This document shows positions 33,303 through 41,627 of a stretch of DNA of 64,000 nucleotides, piece after piece. The notes below the pieces were generated by a model. That model was not told the origin of the DNA, searched no databases, and saw only the letters and a program-made list of their open reading frames with translations. Each line of letters opens with the position of its first letter. The first letter of the stretch is position 1. The position numbers and the translations under genes were made by a program. Source of the stretch: Halosimplex amylolyticum (GTDB taxonomy: Archaea; Halobacteriota; Halobacteria; Halobacteriales; Haloarculaceae); assembly GCF_051414035.1 (NCBI RefSeq), contig NZ_JBLKNW010000005.1, positions 217,092-281,091 on the forward strand. The letters run 5' to 3'.

Positions 33303-34940
33303 ATGCGACTCCGGACCAGGTTCGCGGTCGCGCTCGCAGTGCTGGCGCTGGTCCTCTCAGCGACGACCCTGGCCGGGTTCGTTCTCTACCGCGACGCGGT
33401 CGCCGCGCACGAGCACGACCAGCTGTCGCAGTCGGCCGAGTCGGTCGCGACGCAGCTCGACACCGTGCTCGAGGAGAAAAAGCGGCAGGTTCAGCTGTGG
33501 GTCGAGGCGCCCGCGCTGGTCGACCACGGATCGATCTCACAGCAGGCGCGGCTCACCTCCTTCGTCAGGGCGACCGGGTTCAGCGGGGCCTCCGTCATCG
33601 CGGCCAACGGGACGATGATGGCGTTGCACTCCCAGGGACTGTCGAACGCCGAGCGAGACAGCATCGTCGGCGGCCAGTTCGGCGGGCGGACGTACTTCCA
33701 GCGCGCGATGGAAGGCGAGACGTACGTGAGCGACCCGGTGCGGGCCGAGACGGGCAACTTCATCGTCACGGTGAGTACGCCGCTGTACGAGGACGGCGAA
33801 GTGGTCGCGGCGTTCAACGCAGCCTTCCACCTCGAGGCGGGCGACCTGGCCGATATCGTCCGGGCGAACTCCGGGCCGAACCAGGGGATCCGCATCGTCG
33901 CCAACGGGTCGACGGTGTACGCGGTGGGACCGATCGGCAGCGGCGACGCGGACGTGATCAGCGCCAACGAGACGGTCACCGGAACGGGCTGGACTGTCTC
34001 GGCGACGACGACGCAGGCGGCCTTCGAGTCGCAACTGTGGAGGGTGACGCTGGTCCAGGCGGGGGCGTTCGGGCTGGTCCTCCTCTCGATCGCCGTCTTC
34101 GGCGCGTGGCTCTACCGCGAGTTCGTCGGGAACATCGAGCGCCTGCACCGCGGCGTCGGGTCGCTCGTCGACGGCAACTACGGGTCGACCGTCGCGCTCA
34201 CTGGTGCGGCCGAGTGGACCGAACTGGAAGCGCAGTTCAACGAGCTGAGCGAGACGCTCGCCCAGCGACGGACGGAGGTGATCGTCCTGAACCGCGTACT
34301 CCGGCACAACCTCCGGAACGCGATGACGGTCGTCGTCGGGAACGCCGACCGCATCGCCGAGCGAACCGACGAGGAGACGACGGCGATCGAGGCCGACCGC
34401 ATCCGCCGGCGCGGCGAGTCGCTGCTCGACCTCGCCGACCACGCGCGGGCCATCGAGGGGTCCCTCGGCGCGCGGCCCGAGGAGACGGTGCGCCGCTCGG
34501 TCGACGCGGTCGTCGACGAGGTCGCGGCGACGCTCGTCGAGGAGTTCCCGAGCGCGACCGTGGAAACCGATCAATCGGACGCTCCGACCATGCTGCCCAA
34601 CGGAGACGTGCTGCTGGTCGTCCTCGACGAGCTCGCGCGCAACGCGATCGTCCACAACCACGCAGACGAGCCGAGCGTGCGGATCGCGGCGACGGTCGCC
34701 GAGGGGACGGCGCGGTTCACGATCGCCGACGACGGGCCGGGCATGCCGGCCGTCGAGCGCCGCGTCCTGACCGAGCGGTTCGTCGAGACGCCGACCCAGC
34801 ACGGCGCCGGCCTCGGCCTGTGGCTGGTCAACTGGCTCGTCCACTGGGCCGACGGCGACGTGCGCGTCGACGTCGACGACGGCACGACGGTGACCGTGAC
34901 CGTCCCCTGCGAACCGCCCGCCGTGGTCGACGCGGAGTAA
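33303..34940 (+). CDS. Membrane sensor histidine kinase with extracellular Cache-like domain
   Basis: 545 residues. Transmembrane helices at ~8-29 and ~252-273 enclose a ~220-residue extracellular Cache-type ligand domain (FGGRTYFQRAMEGETYVSDPVRAETGNFIVTVSTPLYEDG is typical). A short HAMP-like segment (~274-325) leads to the phospho-acceptor His335 (VLRHNLRN) and an ATPase domain with N box ELARNAIVHN, DDGPGMP and GAGLGLWLVNWL. It should phosphorylate an unlinked response regulator; none is encoded nearby. The ligand is unknown. Confidence 0.88.
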   Translation: MRLRTRFAVALAVLALVLSATTLAGFVLYRDAVAAHEHDQLSQSAESVATQLDTVLEEKKRQVQLWVEAPALVDHGSISQQARLTSFVRATGFSGASVIAANGTMMALHSQGLSNAERDSIVGGQFGGRTYFQRAMEGETYVSDPVRAETGNFIVTVSTPLYEDGEVVAAFNAAFHLEAGDLADIVRANSGPNQGIRIVANGSTVYAVGPIGSGDADVISANETVTGTGWTVSATTTQAAFESQLWRVTLVQAGAFGLVLLSIAVFGAWLYREFVGNIERLHRGVGSLVDGNYGSTVALTGAAEWTELEAQFNELSETLAQRRTEVIVLNRVLRHNLRNAMTVVVGNADRIAERTDEETTAIEADRIRRRGESLLDLADHARAIEGSLGARPEETVRRSVDAVVDEVAATLVEEFPSATVETDQSDAPTMLPNGDVLLVVLDELARNAIVHNHADEPSVRIAATVAEGTARFTIADDGPGMPAVERRVLTERFVETPTQHGAGLGLWLVNWLVHWADGDVRVDVDDGTTVTVTVPCEPPAVVDAE

Positions 34941-34994
34941 CTCGCCCGGGCGGGAACGAAACCCTGACGCCGCTCGCTCCGGTACGTTCGCCCG

Positions 34995-36014
34995 ATGGAC
35001 TGCGACAAGTGCGGCGACGAGGCGGTCATGCACGCCGCCTACTCGGGACTCCACCTCTGTGCGGAGCACTTCTGTCGGACAGTGGAGACCCGGGTCCGTC
35101 GGCGCGTCCGCGAGGACAACCTCATTCCGCGCTCGGCCACGCCGGAGGACCCGGAGACGTGGGTGATCGGCCTCTCCGGCGGGAAGGACTCGGTCGTCCT
35201 CACGCAGGTGCTCCACGACACCTTCGCGGAGGACCCCCGGATCGAACTCGTCGCGCTCTCGATCCACGAGGGCATCGAGGGATACCGCGACGAGTCCCTC
35301 GACGCGTGCGAACAGCTCACGGCCGACCTCGACGTCCGCCACGAGGTGGTGTCCTACGCCGAGGAGTTCGGCGTTCGGATGGACGACGTGGTCGAGGAAG
35401 ATCCCGAGGGGATGGCCGCCTGCGCCTACTGCGGCGTCTTCCGCCGCGACGCCCTCGAACGCTACGCCGAGAAACTGGGCGCGGCCAAGCTCTTCACCGG
35501 ACACAACCTCGACGACGAGGCCCAGACCGCCCTCATGAACGTCTTCGAGGGCGACGTCCAGCAGATGGCCAACCACTACGACGCCTCGCTCGGGCCGTTC
35601 CCGGAGGAAGACCGGGACGGGAACCCGGTCGAGGACCCGGTCGATCCGACCGAGCGGCCGCGCCAGCCACAGGACCACCACGTCCCGCGAGCGAAACCGC
35701 TCCGGGACGTGCCCGAGAAGGAAGTCGCGCTCTACGCGCACCTGCAGGACCTGCCCGCCCACATCACGGAGTGTCCTCACGCCGAGGAGGCCTACCGCGG
35801 CGAGGTCCAGGAACTGCTGCTCGGGATGGAAGAGAACCACCCGGGAACGCGCCACTCGATCATGGCGGGGTACGAGAAGCTGGCCGCGCTCGCCGCGAGC
35901 GCGTTCGGCGCGGCCGAGCCGGCCGACTACGGCGAGTGCGGGGTCTGCGGGGCGCCGACCGGGCGCGAGGTCTGCCGGAAGTGCGACCTGCTGGACGCGC
36001 TCGAAGCGGCCTGA
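34995..36014 (+). CDS. ncsA: tRNA 2-thiolation protein NcsA (TtuA/Ncs6 family)
   Basis: 339 residues. An N-terminal zinc knuckle (CDKCGDEAVMHA..LHLCAEHF), PP-loop SGGKDS (~61-66), CAYCGVFRRDALE with the catalytic Cys pair, GHNLDDEAQT, a further Cys/His, and a C-terminal zinc ribbon CGVCGAPTGREVCRKC. It forms 2-thiouridine at wobble U34 of tRNAs, with SAMP/ubiquitin-like sulfur carriers in haloarchaea. There is a ~55 nt gap to the histidine kinase; a functional link is unlikely. Confidence 0.92.
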   Translation: MDCDKCGDEAVMHAAYSGLHLCAEHFCRTVETRVRRRVREDNLIPRSATPEDPETWVIGLSGGKDSVVLTQVLHDTFAEDPRIELVALSIHEGIEGYRDESLDACEQLTADLDVRHEVVSYAEEFGVRMDDVVEEDPEGMAACAYCGVFRRDALERYAEKLGAAKLFTGHNLDDEAQTALMNVFEGDVQQMANHYDASLGPFPEEDRDGNPVEDPVDPTERPRQPQDHHVPRAKPLRDVPEKEVALYAHLQDLPAHITECPHAEEAYRGEVQELLLGMEENHPGTRHSIMAGYEKLAALAASAFGAAEPADYGECGVCGAPTGREVCRKCDLLDALEAA

Positions 36015-36069
36015 CCGGCGCCGCGGCGACTGTTCTCCCGTCGAGTCGCGACTCTTCGGCGTATCCGTG

Positions 36070-36137
36070 AGACGAGTCAGACAGTCCGACGAGTCAGGCG
36101 CTCCGACGAATCAGACAGTCCGACGAGTCAGACAGCG
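36070..36137. repeat. Four tandem 17-bp units
   Basis: Units at 36070, 36087, 36104 and 36121 with consensus CGACGAGTCAGACAGTC, varying at a few positions; related fragments continue to ~36230. The array is in the 302-nt gap between ncsA and the 3' end of ftsZ2. No spacer-like unique segments separate the units, so it is a minisatellite, not a CRISPR. Confidence 0.75.
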
Positions 36138-36316
36138 CGTCGAGCGGCGAGCGAGTCGAGTCAGACGGCGTCCGACGGACCAGTGGTGGGGCCGAGGCCG
36201 TCCGACGCGTCGGACGGCGTCGTCACTCGGCGGGCGAAAACGGAAGAGAGTGGGTCGAACGGTCCCTGGAAACAGTGGAGGGGTCTCCAGAGGGGGGTCG
36301 GTCGACCCGGGAGCCG

Positions 36317-37555
36317 TTAATCCGGGCGGATGACGTCCAGCCCGTTGTTCTTCTCGAGGCTGTCTCGGCCGCCGTCCGTGTGGCCGTAGCCGGGGTCGCC
36401 GCCAGCGCTGCCGCCCGCACTGCCGCGGCCGCCGGCCTCGTTGCCGAAGTCCGTGTCGATGTTCTGGCTGGCGTCGAAGGACGTGTCGTCCACGTCGTCG
36501 AGCGCCTGCCGCGACTTGTCGGCCTGCTTCTGGGTCGTCGGGCCGAGCACCTGCGCGGACTTGACGCCGGTCATGATGGCCATGACCCGCACCTTGCCCT
36601 TGTACTCCTCTTCGATGCGCGCGCCCCAGATGACGTTCGCGCTCGCGTCGAGGCGCTCGGTGATGTTCTGGGCGATGCCCTCGGCCTCCTTCAGCGCGAG
36701 GTCGGGACCGCCGGTGATGTGGACCAGGCCGCCGGTCGCACCGCGGTAGTCCACGTCGAGCAGCGGGTGATTCATCGCGTCCTTGACGACCTCCTCCGTC
36801 TTGTTCTTGTCCTGGGTCTCGCCGACGAGCATCACCGCGACGCCGCCCTGGTTCATGATGGCGGTCATGTCGGCGTAGTCCAGGTTGATCAGCGAGGGCT
36901 GGGTGATCGTCTCCGAGATGCCCTTGACGGTCTCGGCGATGATCTGGTCCATCACGGAGAACGCCTTGCCGATGGGCAGGTTGGGGACGTAGTCCAGCAG
37001 GCGGTTGTTGTCCAGCACGATGATGGAGTCGGCCTCACTGCGGAGGTTCTCCAGGCCTTCCTCGGCCTTCACCGTGCGGGCGCGCTCGACGTTGAACGGC
37101 GTCGAGACCATGCCGACCACGATCGCGCCCTGGTCTTTGGCGATGTTCGAAACGACGGGGGCGGCACCGGTACCGGTCCCGCCACCCATGCCGGCGGTCA
37201 CGAAGACCAGGTCGGCGTCGCCCAGGACCTCCTCGATGGTGCCCTGCGCCATCTCGGTGGCGCGCTTGCCCATCTCGGGGTCGCCGCCGGCGCCGAGGCC
37301 GGACGTCAGCGACTTGCCGACGAGGATCTTCGTGTCCGCCTCGATCATCTGCAGGTGCTGTTTGTCGGTGTTGATGGCGACCGTGTCGGCACCGTCGACG
37401 CCGATGTTGTACAGGCGGTTGACGGTGTTGTTGCCGGCGCCACCACAGCCGACGATGACGATCCGCGGGTCTCCGAATCCGTCGCCCTCGGCCTCGTCCA
37501 TCTGCTGTTGCTCCTGCTCGTCTCGCTCGAGGGCTTCCTTGACGATGTCCTGCAT
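36317..37555 (-). CDS. ftsZ2: Cell division protein FtsZ2
   Basis: 412 residues. Tubulin-like GTPase: nucleotide-binding VIVGCGGAGNNTVNRLY, T4 signature GMGGGTGTGAAPVV, synergy loop MNQGGVAVMLVGE, and a Gly/Ser/Asp C-terminal tail ending in a short conserved-looking NNGLDVIRPD. The N-terminus (MQDIVKEALERDE) and the partner genes identify FtsZ2 rather than FtsZ1; in Haloferax FtsZ2 drives constriction of the division ring. It follows cdrS by only 3 nt on the same strand. Confidence 0.95.
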   Translation of the reverse strand: MQDIVKEALERDEQEQQQMDEAEGDGFGDPRIVIVGCGGAGNNTVNRLYNIGVDGADTVAINTDKQHLQMIEADTKILVGKSLTSGLGAGGDPEMGKRATEMAQGTIEEVLGDADLVFVTAGMGGGTGTGAAPVVSNIAKDQGAIVVGMVSTPFNVERARTVKAEEGLENLRSEADSIIVLDNNRLLDYVPNLPIGKAFSVMDQIIAETVKGISETITQPSLINLDYADMTAIMNQGGVAVMLVGETQDKNKTEEVVKDAMNHPLLDVDYRGATGGLVHITGGPDLALKEAEGIAQNITERLDASANVIWGARIEEEYKGKVRVMAIMTGVKSAQVLGPTTQKQADKSRQALDDVDDTSFDASQNIDTDFGNEAGGRGSAGGSAGGDPGYGHTDGGRDSLEKNNGLDVIRPD

Positions 37556-37558
37556 CGA

Positions 37559-37750
37559 TCAGGCCCTCTGCTGCCAGCTACGGCGCTTTCGCTTCTCCGA
37601 CGGGCGCTCTTTGCCCCCGTCCTGCTCATTTAGTTTCTCGCGGACGGCCGCCCGGATCGCCTCGCTCCGGTTGGGGTACTCCCCCGTTTCGACCATTCGC
37701 TCGACCTCTTCGATCTGCTGCTTCGGAATCCGTAGTGTCACACGCTCCAT
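37559..37750 (-). CDS. cdrS: CdrS, ribbon-helix-helix cell-division regulator
   Basis: 63 residues. A single RHH DNA-binding domain (MERVTLRIPKQQIEEVERMVETGEYPNRSEAIRAAVREKLNEQ) with a basic C-terminal tail. The cdrS-ftsZ2 pair is conserved in haloarchaea, where CdrS controls division and other genes. The ATG at 37750 is chosen because the RHH fold begins there; 24 more codons upstream are Arg/Thr/Pro-rich and lie in the leader. The leader is long (~150 nt if transcription starts near 37903) and holds palindromes. Confidence 0.9.
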   Translation of the reverse strand: MERVTLRIPKQQIEEVERMVETGEYPNRSEAIRAAVREKLNEQDGGKERPSEKRKRRSWQQRA

Positions 37751-37771
37751 GTTTTTGATCGTTCCCCTTGG

Positions 37772-37934
37772 GTAAGACGGCGTTCGCGGACGCGTTCGTC
37801 CGTTCGTCTTACACGGCGGCATCGCCGTCCTATTCGACGTAACCGCCCGAAGGCGCGGGTCACACGTCCGCGCTCCGGCCCGTGTAAGACGACCGTCTTA
37901 CGCAAGCATTACATCTGGGTGTGGCATTATAAAG
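37772..37934 (-). promoter_or_regulatory. cdrS-ftsZ2 promoter with GTAAGACG palindromes
   Basis: On the minus strand the TATA box CTTTATAATG (37925-37934) predicts a start near 37903. Right behind it is a perfect 8-2-8 palindrome GTAAGACG-ac-CGTCTTAC (37884-37901). The same arms recur, spaced by 25 nt, in the leader: GTAAGACG at 37772-37779 and CGTCTTAC at 37805-37812. The sites suit the dimeric RHH proteins CdrL or CdrS; which one binds is inference. Confidence 0.65.
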
Positions 37935-37959
37935 GTTGCGGCGAACGTCATACACTCGC

Positions 37960-38008
37960 GCGTTTACGACGTTTCACGCCCTCTGGGTGGCGTTTACGGC
38001 GTATCACG
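37960..38008. repeat. Two 19-bp direct repeats upstream of the cdrS promoter
   Basis: GCGTTTACGACGTTTCACG (37960-37978) and GCGTTTACGGCGTATCACG (37990-38008) differ at two positions and are exactly 30 bp apart, about three helical turns. The second overlaps the cdrL stop codon. The position upstream of the TATA box suggests an activator or repressor site. Confidence 0.5.
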
Positions 38009-38597
38009 TCTGGTCGAGCACGTCGGCAGCCGGCGTCCGTCGACCGCAGCCCGGGCAGAAGGCCCAGTCCGACCGGAGTTCGTCCCCGCAGTCGCAGAAT
38101 ACCCGGTGAGAAGCCTTCTCTCCGCAATTCGGGCAGTAAACGTGCCCATCGGAGATGGTTTCGCCGCACTGCGTGCAGGGCCGGTCGTCGTTTTCGAGGG
38201 CGTTTTCGTCCGTCTCGCCGCCCGTCTTACGCGCTCGTTCGGTGTTAGACGCGTCTGTCGTCGAGCCGACGGACGCGTCCGACGCCTCGGCCGATGCGGC
38301 GTGTTCGCCGTCGAGGGCGATGTTTACGTTGATGTCCTGCGGGCTGGACGGTGTAAACGCTTCGTCCAGCCGGTCGCCGACGATGGCGTCGACGCGCTCG
38401 GCGATGAGGTCGTCGATGGAGTCGGACGCTTCGGTCGCGTCCGCGGTCGGGTCCGACGCCGCCGCGCTGGGCTGGGCGTCGGACGCCTCGTCGAGGTACT
38501 CCCGCAGGGCCTCCCGCATGATCTCGCTCTTCGAGGCGTCGAACTCCTCGAGTTGCTCGATGAGATCGTCGTCCGCGCGGAAGGTGATCTTGCTCAT
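38004..38597 (-). CDS. cdrL: CdrL, long ribbon-helix-helix/zinc-ribbon regulator
   Basis: 197 residues. N-terminal RHH domain (MSKITFRADDDLIEQLEEFDASKSEIMREALREYL), an Asp/Ala/Ser-rich middle, and two C-terminal zinc ribbons (CTQCGETISDGHVYCPNCGEKA and CDCGDELRSDWAFCPGCGRR). In Halobacterium the homologue binds the cdrS-ftsZ2 promoter, which here lies directly downstream. The start at 38597 fits the domain; an ATG four codons upstream is also possible. Confidence 0.88.
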   Translation of the reverse strand: MSKITFRADDDLIEQLEEFDASKSEIMREALREYLDEASDAQPSAAASDPTADATEASDSIDDLIAERVDAIVGDRLDEAFTPSSPQDINVNIALDGEHAASAEASDASVGSTTDASNTERARKTGGETDENALENDDRPCTQCGETISDGHVYCPNCGEKASHRVFCDCGDELRSDWAFCPGCGRRTPAADVLDQT

Positions 38598-38755
38598 TCG
38601 GCTCGTCATAGTCGTTGTCCTCCGGGTATTTCAATCTTCCCGCCTGTCTGACGCCCGTCTGCCGTCCGGCGGGCGTCGTGGGACTGGTTCACACTCTCAC
38701 TCCGGCCGGAAGTCAAAACGGTTAAGTCCGGTACAGCGGCTACCTGCATGTGCGT

Positions 38756-38829
38756 CCGCCCTTAGCTCAGACTGGTAGAGCAGTCGACTGTAGATCGACT
38801 TGTCCCCCGTTCAAATCGGGGAGGGCGGA
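38756..38829 (+). tRNA. tRNA-Tyr (anticodon GTA)
   Basis: Full cloverleaf: acceptor CCGCCCT/AGGGCGG, D arm GCTC/GAGC, anticodon stem GTCGA/TCGAC with loop CTGTAGA (anticodon 38790-38792), T arm CCCCG-TTCAAAT-CGGGG, discriminator A. The C1-G72 pair is the archaeal tRNA-Tyr identity element. No intron and no encoded CCA. A TATA-like GTTAAG lies ~30 nt upstream. Its 3' end is repeated three more times downstream. Confidence 0.95.
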
Positions 38830-39130
38830 CTGACATTGCTGCCGCCTGCGACCGAAGGGAGCCAGCGGCAGCTATTCTGTTCACACACGAACCGATTTGA
38901 ACACGCCAGTCGCAGCCCCGCGCAGGCGAGCGAACGCGAGCCGAGCAGGAACGTCTGGCACCGGTTCAAATCGGGGAGGGCGGATACTTTTCGCGCCGCT
39001 CACTCGCGAGCGGCGCGTGTGTATTCACACAGGACCCGATTTGAACACGAGAGTCGCAGGCCCGGAACGGCGCACCCCGTGCGCCGCACGCCCGGAACGT
39101 CTGGCACCGGTTCAAATCGGGGAGGGCGGA
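38809..39130 (+). repeat. Tandem tRNA-Tyr 3'-end repeats
   Basis: The T-loop-to-discriminator segment of tRNA-Tyr (TTCAAATCGGGGAGGG plus CGGA) occurs in the tRNA, again at 38964-38984 and at 39110-39130 (155- and 146-bp spacing). The last two copies share 37 bp (from GGAACGTCTGGCACC on). Within each unit an inverted copy of the start, CCGATTTGAAC, occurs at 38893-38903 and 39036-39046, so each unit can fold as a long hairpin. The pattern resembles attachment-site duplications or a repeat that copies a tRNA end. Confidence 0.8.
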
Positions 39131-39646
39131 CTCCCTTCCCTGTCGAATCATAGCCGAGAGGGGTCGTCCTGTCGTTCGATTCTGTCTCGTCGAGTCTGGA
39201 TCGAACAGGTCACCTGACTCGGGTGTCCGCCGTCGTGCGTTCGCGTATAGCAGAACGCGTCGGGGGAACGAGACTCTTGGTCCGGAGCCACGTACTGCTG
39301 TCAGTCGAGCGCGCCAGCCCCAGTGCCGTGGTTTGTCGCTCTATTTGCGCTGTCTGCTCAGACGGGGGTCACTCCGACTCCGAAACTACCCCTGCTCTGC
39401 AACCGGCCACGTGCGCTCGGTGGTCTGCGAGAGCTGTCACTGAGTGTGACTCGTCTCTCGGAATCGACCACGCGGGACTCGCCCGAGGACACAATACCGG
39501 GGAGTTCCGATAGAGTGCTTCTTCCGCTAGCGCCATCGCCGCCGTCCGTCTGGCCGCGAAGGGGCGCGACGCTGCCGTCCTCGACGCCGACCGCTGACCG
39601 TACGCGGGGCGGTATGTTTATTTTCTCACGGTCTCGACGCGTGGGC
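39131..39646. other. Non-coding stretch before the GH43-like gene
   Basis: About 515 nt with no open frame of haloarchaeal composition (those present are Ser/Arg/Pro-rich). Its end carries the promoter of the GH43-like gene: TATA-like TTTATTTT at ~39617-39624, ~27 nt before the ATG. Confidence 0.45.
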
Positions 39647-40606
39647 ATGCACGGGCGACCGACGACGAGACGGGCGTTTCTCCGTACCGGACTGTCGACG
39701 AGCGGTGCGGCGACTGGCGTCGCGCTCGCCGGGTGTGCGTCGCTCACTGGGACCGACCGCGCGTTCGTGCTGTCGTTTTTCCGCACCGGCGCGGAGGCGA
39801 TGCACCTCGCGGTGAGTACGGATGGCTACGGATGGGAGACGCTGAACGGCGGCGACCCCGTGCTGCAGGGGTCGGTCCGGACGGAGACCCTCCGGGACCC
39901 GTTTCTCTTCGAGGACCGGGATGGGACCTTCCACTTGCTCTCGACGGACGGGTGGGAGAGCCAGTACATCGTCCACGCGACGTCGCCGGACCTCGTGGAG
40001 TGGAGTGACCAGGAGGCGTTCCCGGTCGTGACCGACGTCGACGGCGCGAAAAACGCCTGGGCGCCGGAGTGTTATTACGACCGCGAGACCGGCGAGTACC
40101 GCCTGGTCTGGTCCTCGACTGTCGAGACCGACTCGGGGGAGGAGTACGACAACCGGATCTGGTCTGCAACGACGGACTTCGAGACGGTCGGACCGGCCGA
40201 GCGGTTCGTCGACCCGGGGTTCGAGGTGATAGACGCAACCGTCGCTCATCACGACGGGACCTACCACATGGCGCTCAAGGACGAACGCGGCGTGAACGAA
40301 CTGGACACCGACTACAAGGCGATCAGGACGGCGACTGCGGCGGACGGCGAGGGGCCCTTCGACGACCTCTCGGAACTCGTGACTCCCTCCCCCGTGGAGG
40401 GCCCGACGCTCTTTCGCAACGAGGGGGAGTGGTGGCTCTTCTACGACTACTTCCTGGAGGACCGCTACGGCGCCTCGCGCAGCGAGGACTTCGAGACGTG
40501 GGAGACGTTCGGCGACGAGGTCGACTTCCCCGCGAAACCCCGGCACTCGTCGGTGTTGGCGGTCGACGCCGACGTCGTCGAGGGCCTGCGGGACGCCTGG
40601 GCGTGA
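39647..40606 (+). CDS. GH43-like glycosidase, Tat lipoprotein
   Basis: 319 residues. Tat motif TRRAFLRTG (residues 7-15) and lipobox ALAGC (Cys30), so a membrane-anchored extracellular protein. The mature part shows the five-bladed propeller repeats of the GH43/GH32 superfamily: RDPFLFEDRDGTFHLLSTDG, AWAPECYYDRETGEYRLVWSS, VIDATVAHHDGTYHMALKDE (Asp) and VEGPTLFRNEGEWWLFYDYF (candidate general acid Glu). Arabinofuranosidase or xylosidase activity is plausible beside the GH10 xylanase. The ATG at 39647 fits a leaderless start; it lies between copies of the tRNA-Tyr 3' end. Confidence 0.8.
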   Translation: MHGRPTTRRAFLRTGLSTSGAATGVALAGCASLTGTDRAFVLSFFRTGAEAMHLAVSTDGYGWETLNGGDPVLQGSVRTETLRDPFLFEDRDGTFHLLSTDGWESQYIVHATSPDLVEWSDQEAFPVVTDVDGAKNAWAPECYYDRETGEYRLVWSSTVETDSGEEYDNRIWSATTDFETVGPAERFVDPGFEVIDATVAHHDGTYHMALKDERGVNELDTDYKAIRTATAADGEGPFDDLSELVTPSPVEGPTLFRNEGEWWLFYDYFLEDRYGASRSEDFETWETFGDEVDFPAKPRHSSVLAVDADVVEGLRDAWA

Positions 40607-40630
40607 CGATGGCGCCGGAGCGAGCGGGAC

Positions 40631-40663
40631 CGTCTGGCATCTTGTCGAATCGGGGAGGGCGGA
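40631..40663 (+). repeat. Fourth, diverged copy of the tRNA-Tyr 3' end
   Basis: CGTCTGGCA followed eight bases later by CGAATCGGGGAGGGCGGA, matching the 37-bp copy at 39094-39130 apart from a few changes. It lies 25 nt after the GH43-like stop codon, so the gene is framed by tRNA-derived sequence on both sides. Confidence 0.7.
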
Positions 40664-40728
40664 GATGGCTTCCCGTTCAACTACGACGCGGAGCGACGCC
40701 CTCGACACTCGGGCCACGCCGATGGGGG

Positions 40729-41514
40729 TCACTCCTTGGACTTCTCGGCGCCCCTCCCCTGCGTGACGTGAGTGAGCGTGACGAGGCCGAGCCCGCCGAC
40801 GACGTTGCCGGCGGTGACGACGGCCGTCATCGCGCCCAGCGAGCCCACTTCGATCGGCGCGCCGAGATAGATCCCGAGGACGACGTGGATGAGGGAGACG
40901 ACGACGTGGTCGAAGGGGCCGAGCGCCAGCATGAAGCCGACCGCGTACGTCAGGGAGAGTTTGCTGCCGTCGCCTCGTACGGCGACGATGAGGAAGGAGA
41001 GCAGGCTCACAAGCGCCCCGCCAGCGATGCCGCGGGCGAACCAGGCCATCGGCGTGCGGCTCGCCATGTCTTCGGCGATGGTGCGCAGGATCTCGGTCGA
41101 CTCCGGCGGGATCGCTCCCTCGACCGCGAAGACGAGTGCGAAGAGGCTGCCGCCGACGACGTTGACGGCGAACGTGACGACCCACAGGCGAACTAGCGCG
41201 GGAACGGCGGAGAACCCGGAGCGCGCGACTGCGGCCGCGGTCGGATCGGCGAAGTTCTCGTTGAACAGTTCGGTCCGGCCGGCGACCAGGAAGACGAGGC
41301 CGACGCCGAACGCGAGCGCACCGGCGACCTTCGCGACGTGGCCGAGCGTCGGCTCGACGAAGGCCTCGACGATGCCGAGCGCGACGACGCCGAAGACGAT
41401 CGTGAACCCGGCGATGAAGCTCGTCGAGACGAGTTCCAGTATCGGCTGGTCGAGGCGGCGCTCGCCCTCCTCGACCGACCGCTCGAATATCTCTTCGGGC
41501 GTACGAGGGGACAC
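40729..41514 (-). CDS. Formate/nitrite transporter family protein (FNT)
   Basis: 261 residues from a GTG start (SPRTPEEIFERSVEEGERRLDQP; the 108 codons open upstream are Arg/Pro/Ser-rich and not protein-like). Six transmembrane helices, with FNT motifs AGRTELFNENFADPTAAA and ASRTPMAWFARGIAGGALVSL, GFMLALGPFDHVVVSLIHV. FNT proteins are pentameric channels for small monovalent anions such as formate, nitrite or hydrosulfide; the substrate is not evident. Confidence 0.85.
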   Translation of the reverse strand: MSPRTPEEIFERSVEEGERRLDQPILELVSTSFIAGFTIVFGVVALGIVEAFVEPTLGHVAKVAGALAFGVGLVFLVAGRTELFNENFADPTAAAVARSGFSAVPALVRLWVVTFAVNVVGGSLFALVFAVEGAIPPESTEILRTIAEDMASRTPMAWFARGIAGGALVSLLSFLIVAVRGDGSKLSLTYAVGFMLALGPFDHVVVSLIHVVLGIYLGAPIEVGSLGAMTAVVTAGNVVGGLGLVTLTHVTQGRGAEKSKE

Positions 41515-41627
41515 GGTTCGAATTGGCGTTCCGGGCGGAAAAGCCGCGGGCCGGCGATAGAGCGCCGTACGTCGGCCTTGCGAGTGCGCGCCGGGACGCC
41601 AATCAAGTCCTCTCCGTAGTGGGAGCG

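Noticed and set aside
33537..35855. 772-codon minus-strand frame
   Set aside because: Antisense of the histidine kinase and ncsA, both with unmistakable motifs.
36070..36137. Possible CRISPR array
   Set aside because: 17-bp units abut directly with no spacers and no cas genes are present.
38897..39217. 106-codon frame across the tRNA-Tyr repeats
   Set aside because: Composed of repeated non-coding units and stops differ between units; no protein-like composition.
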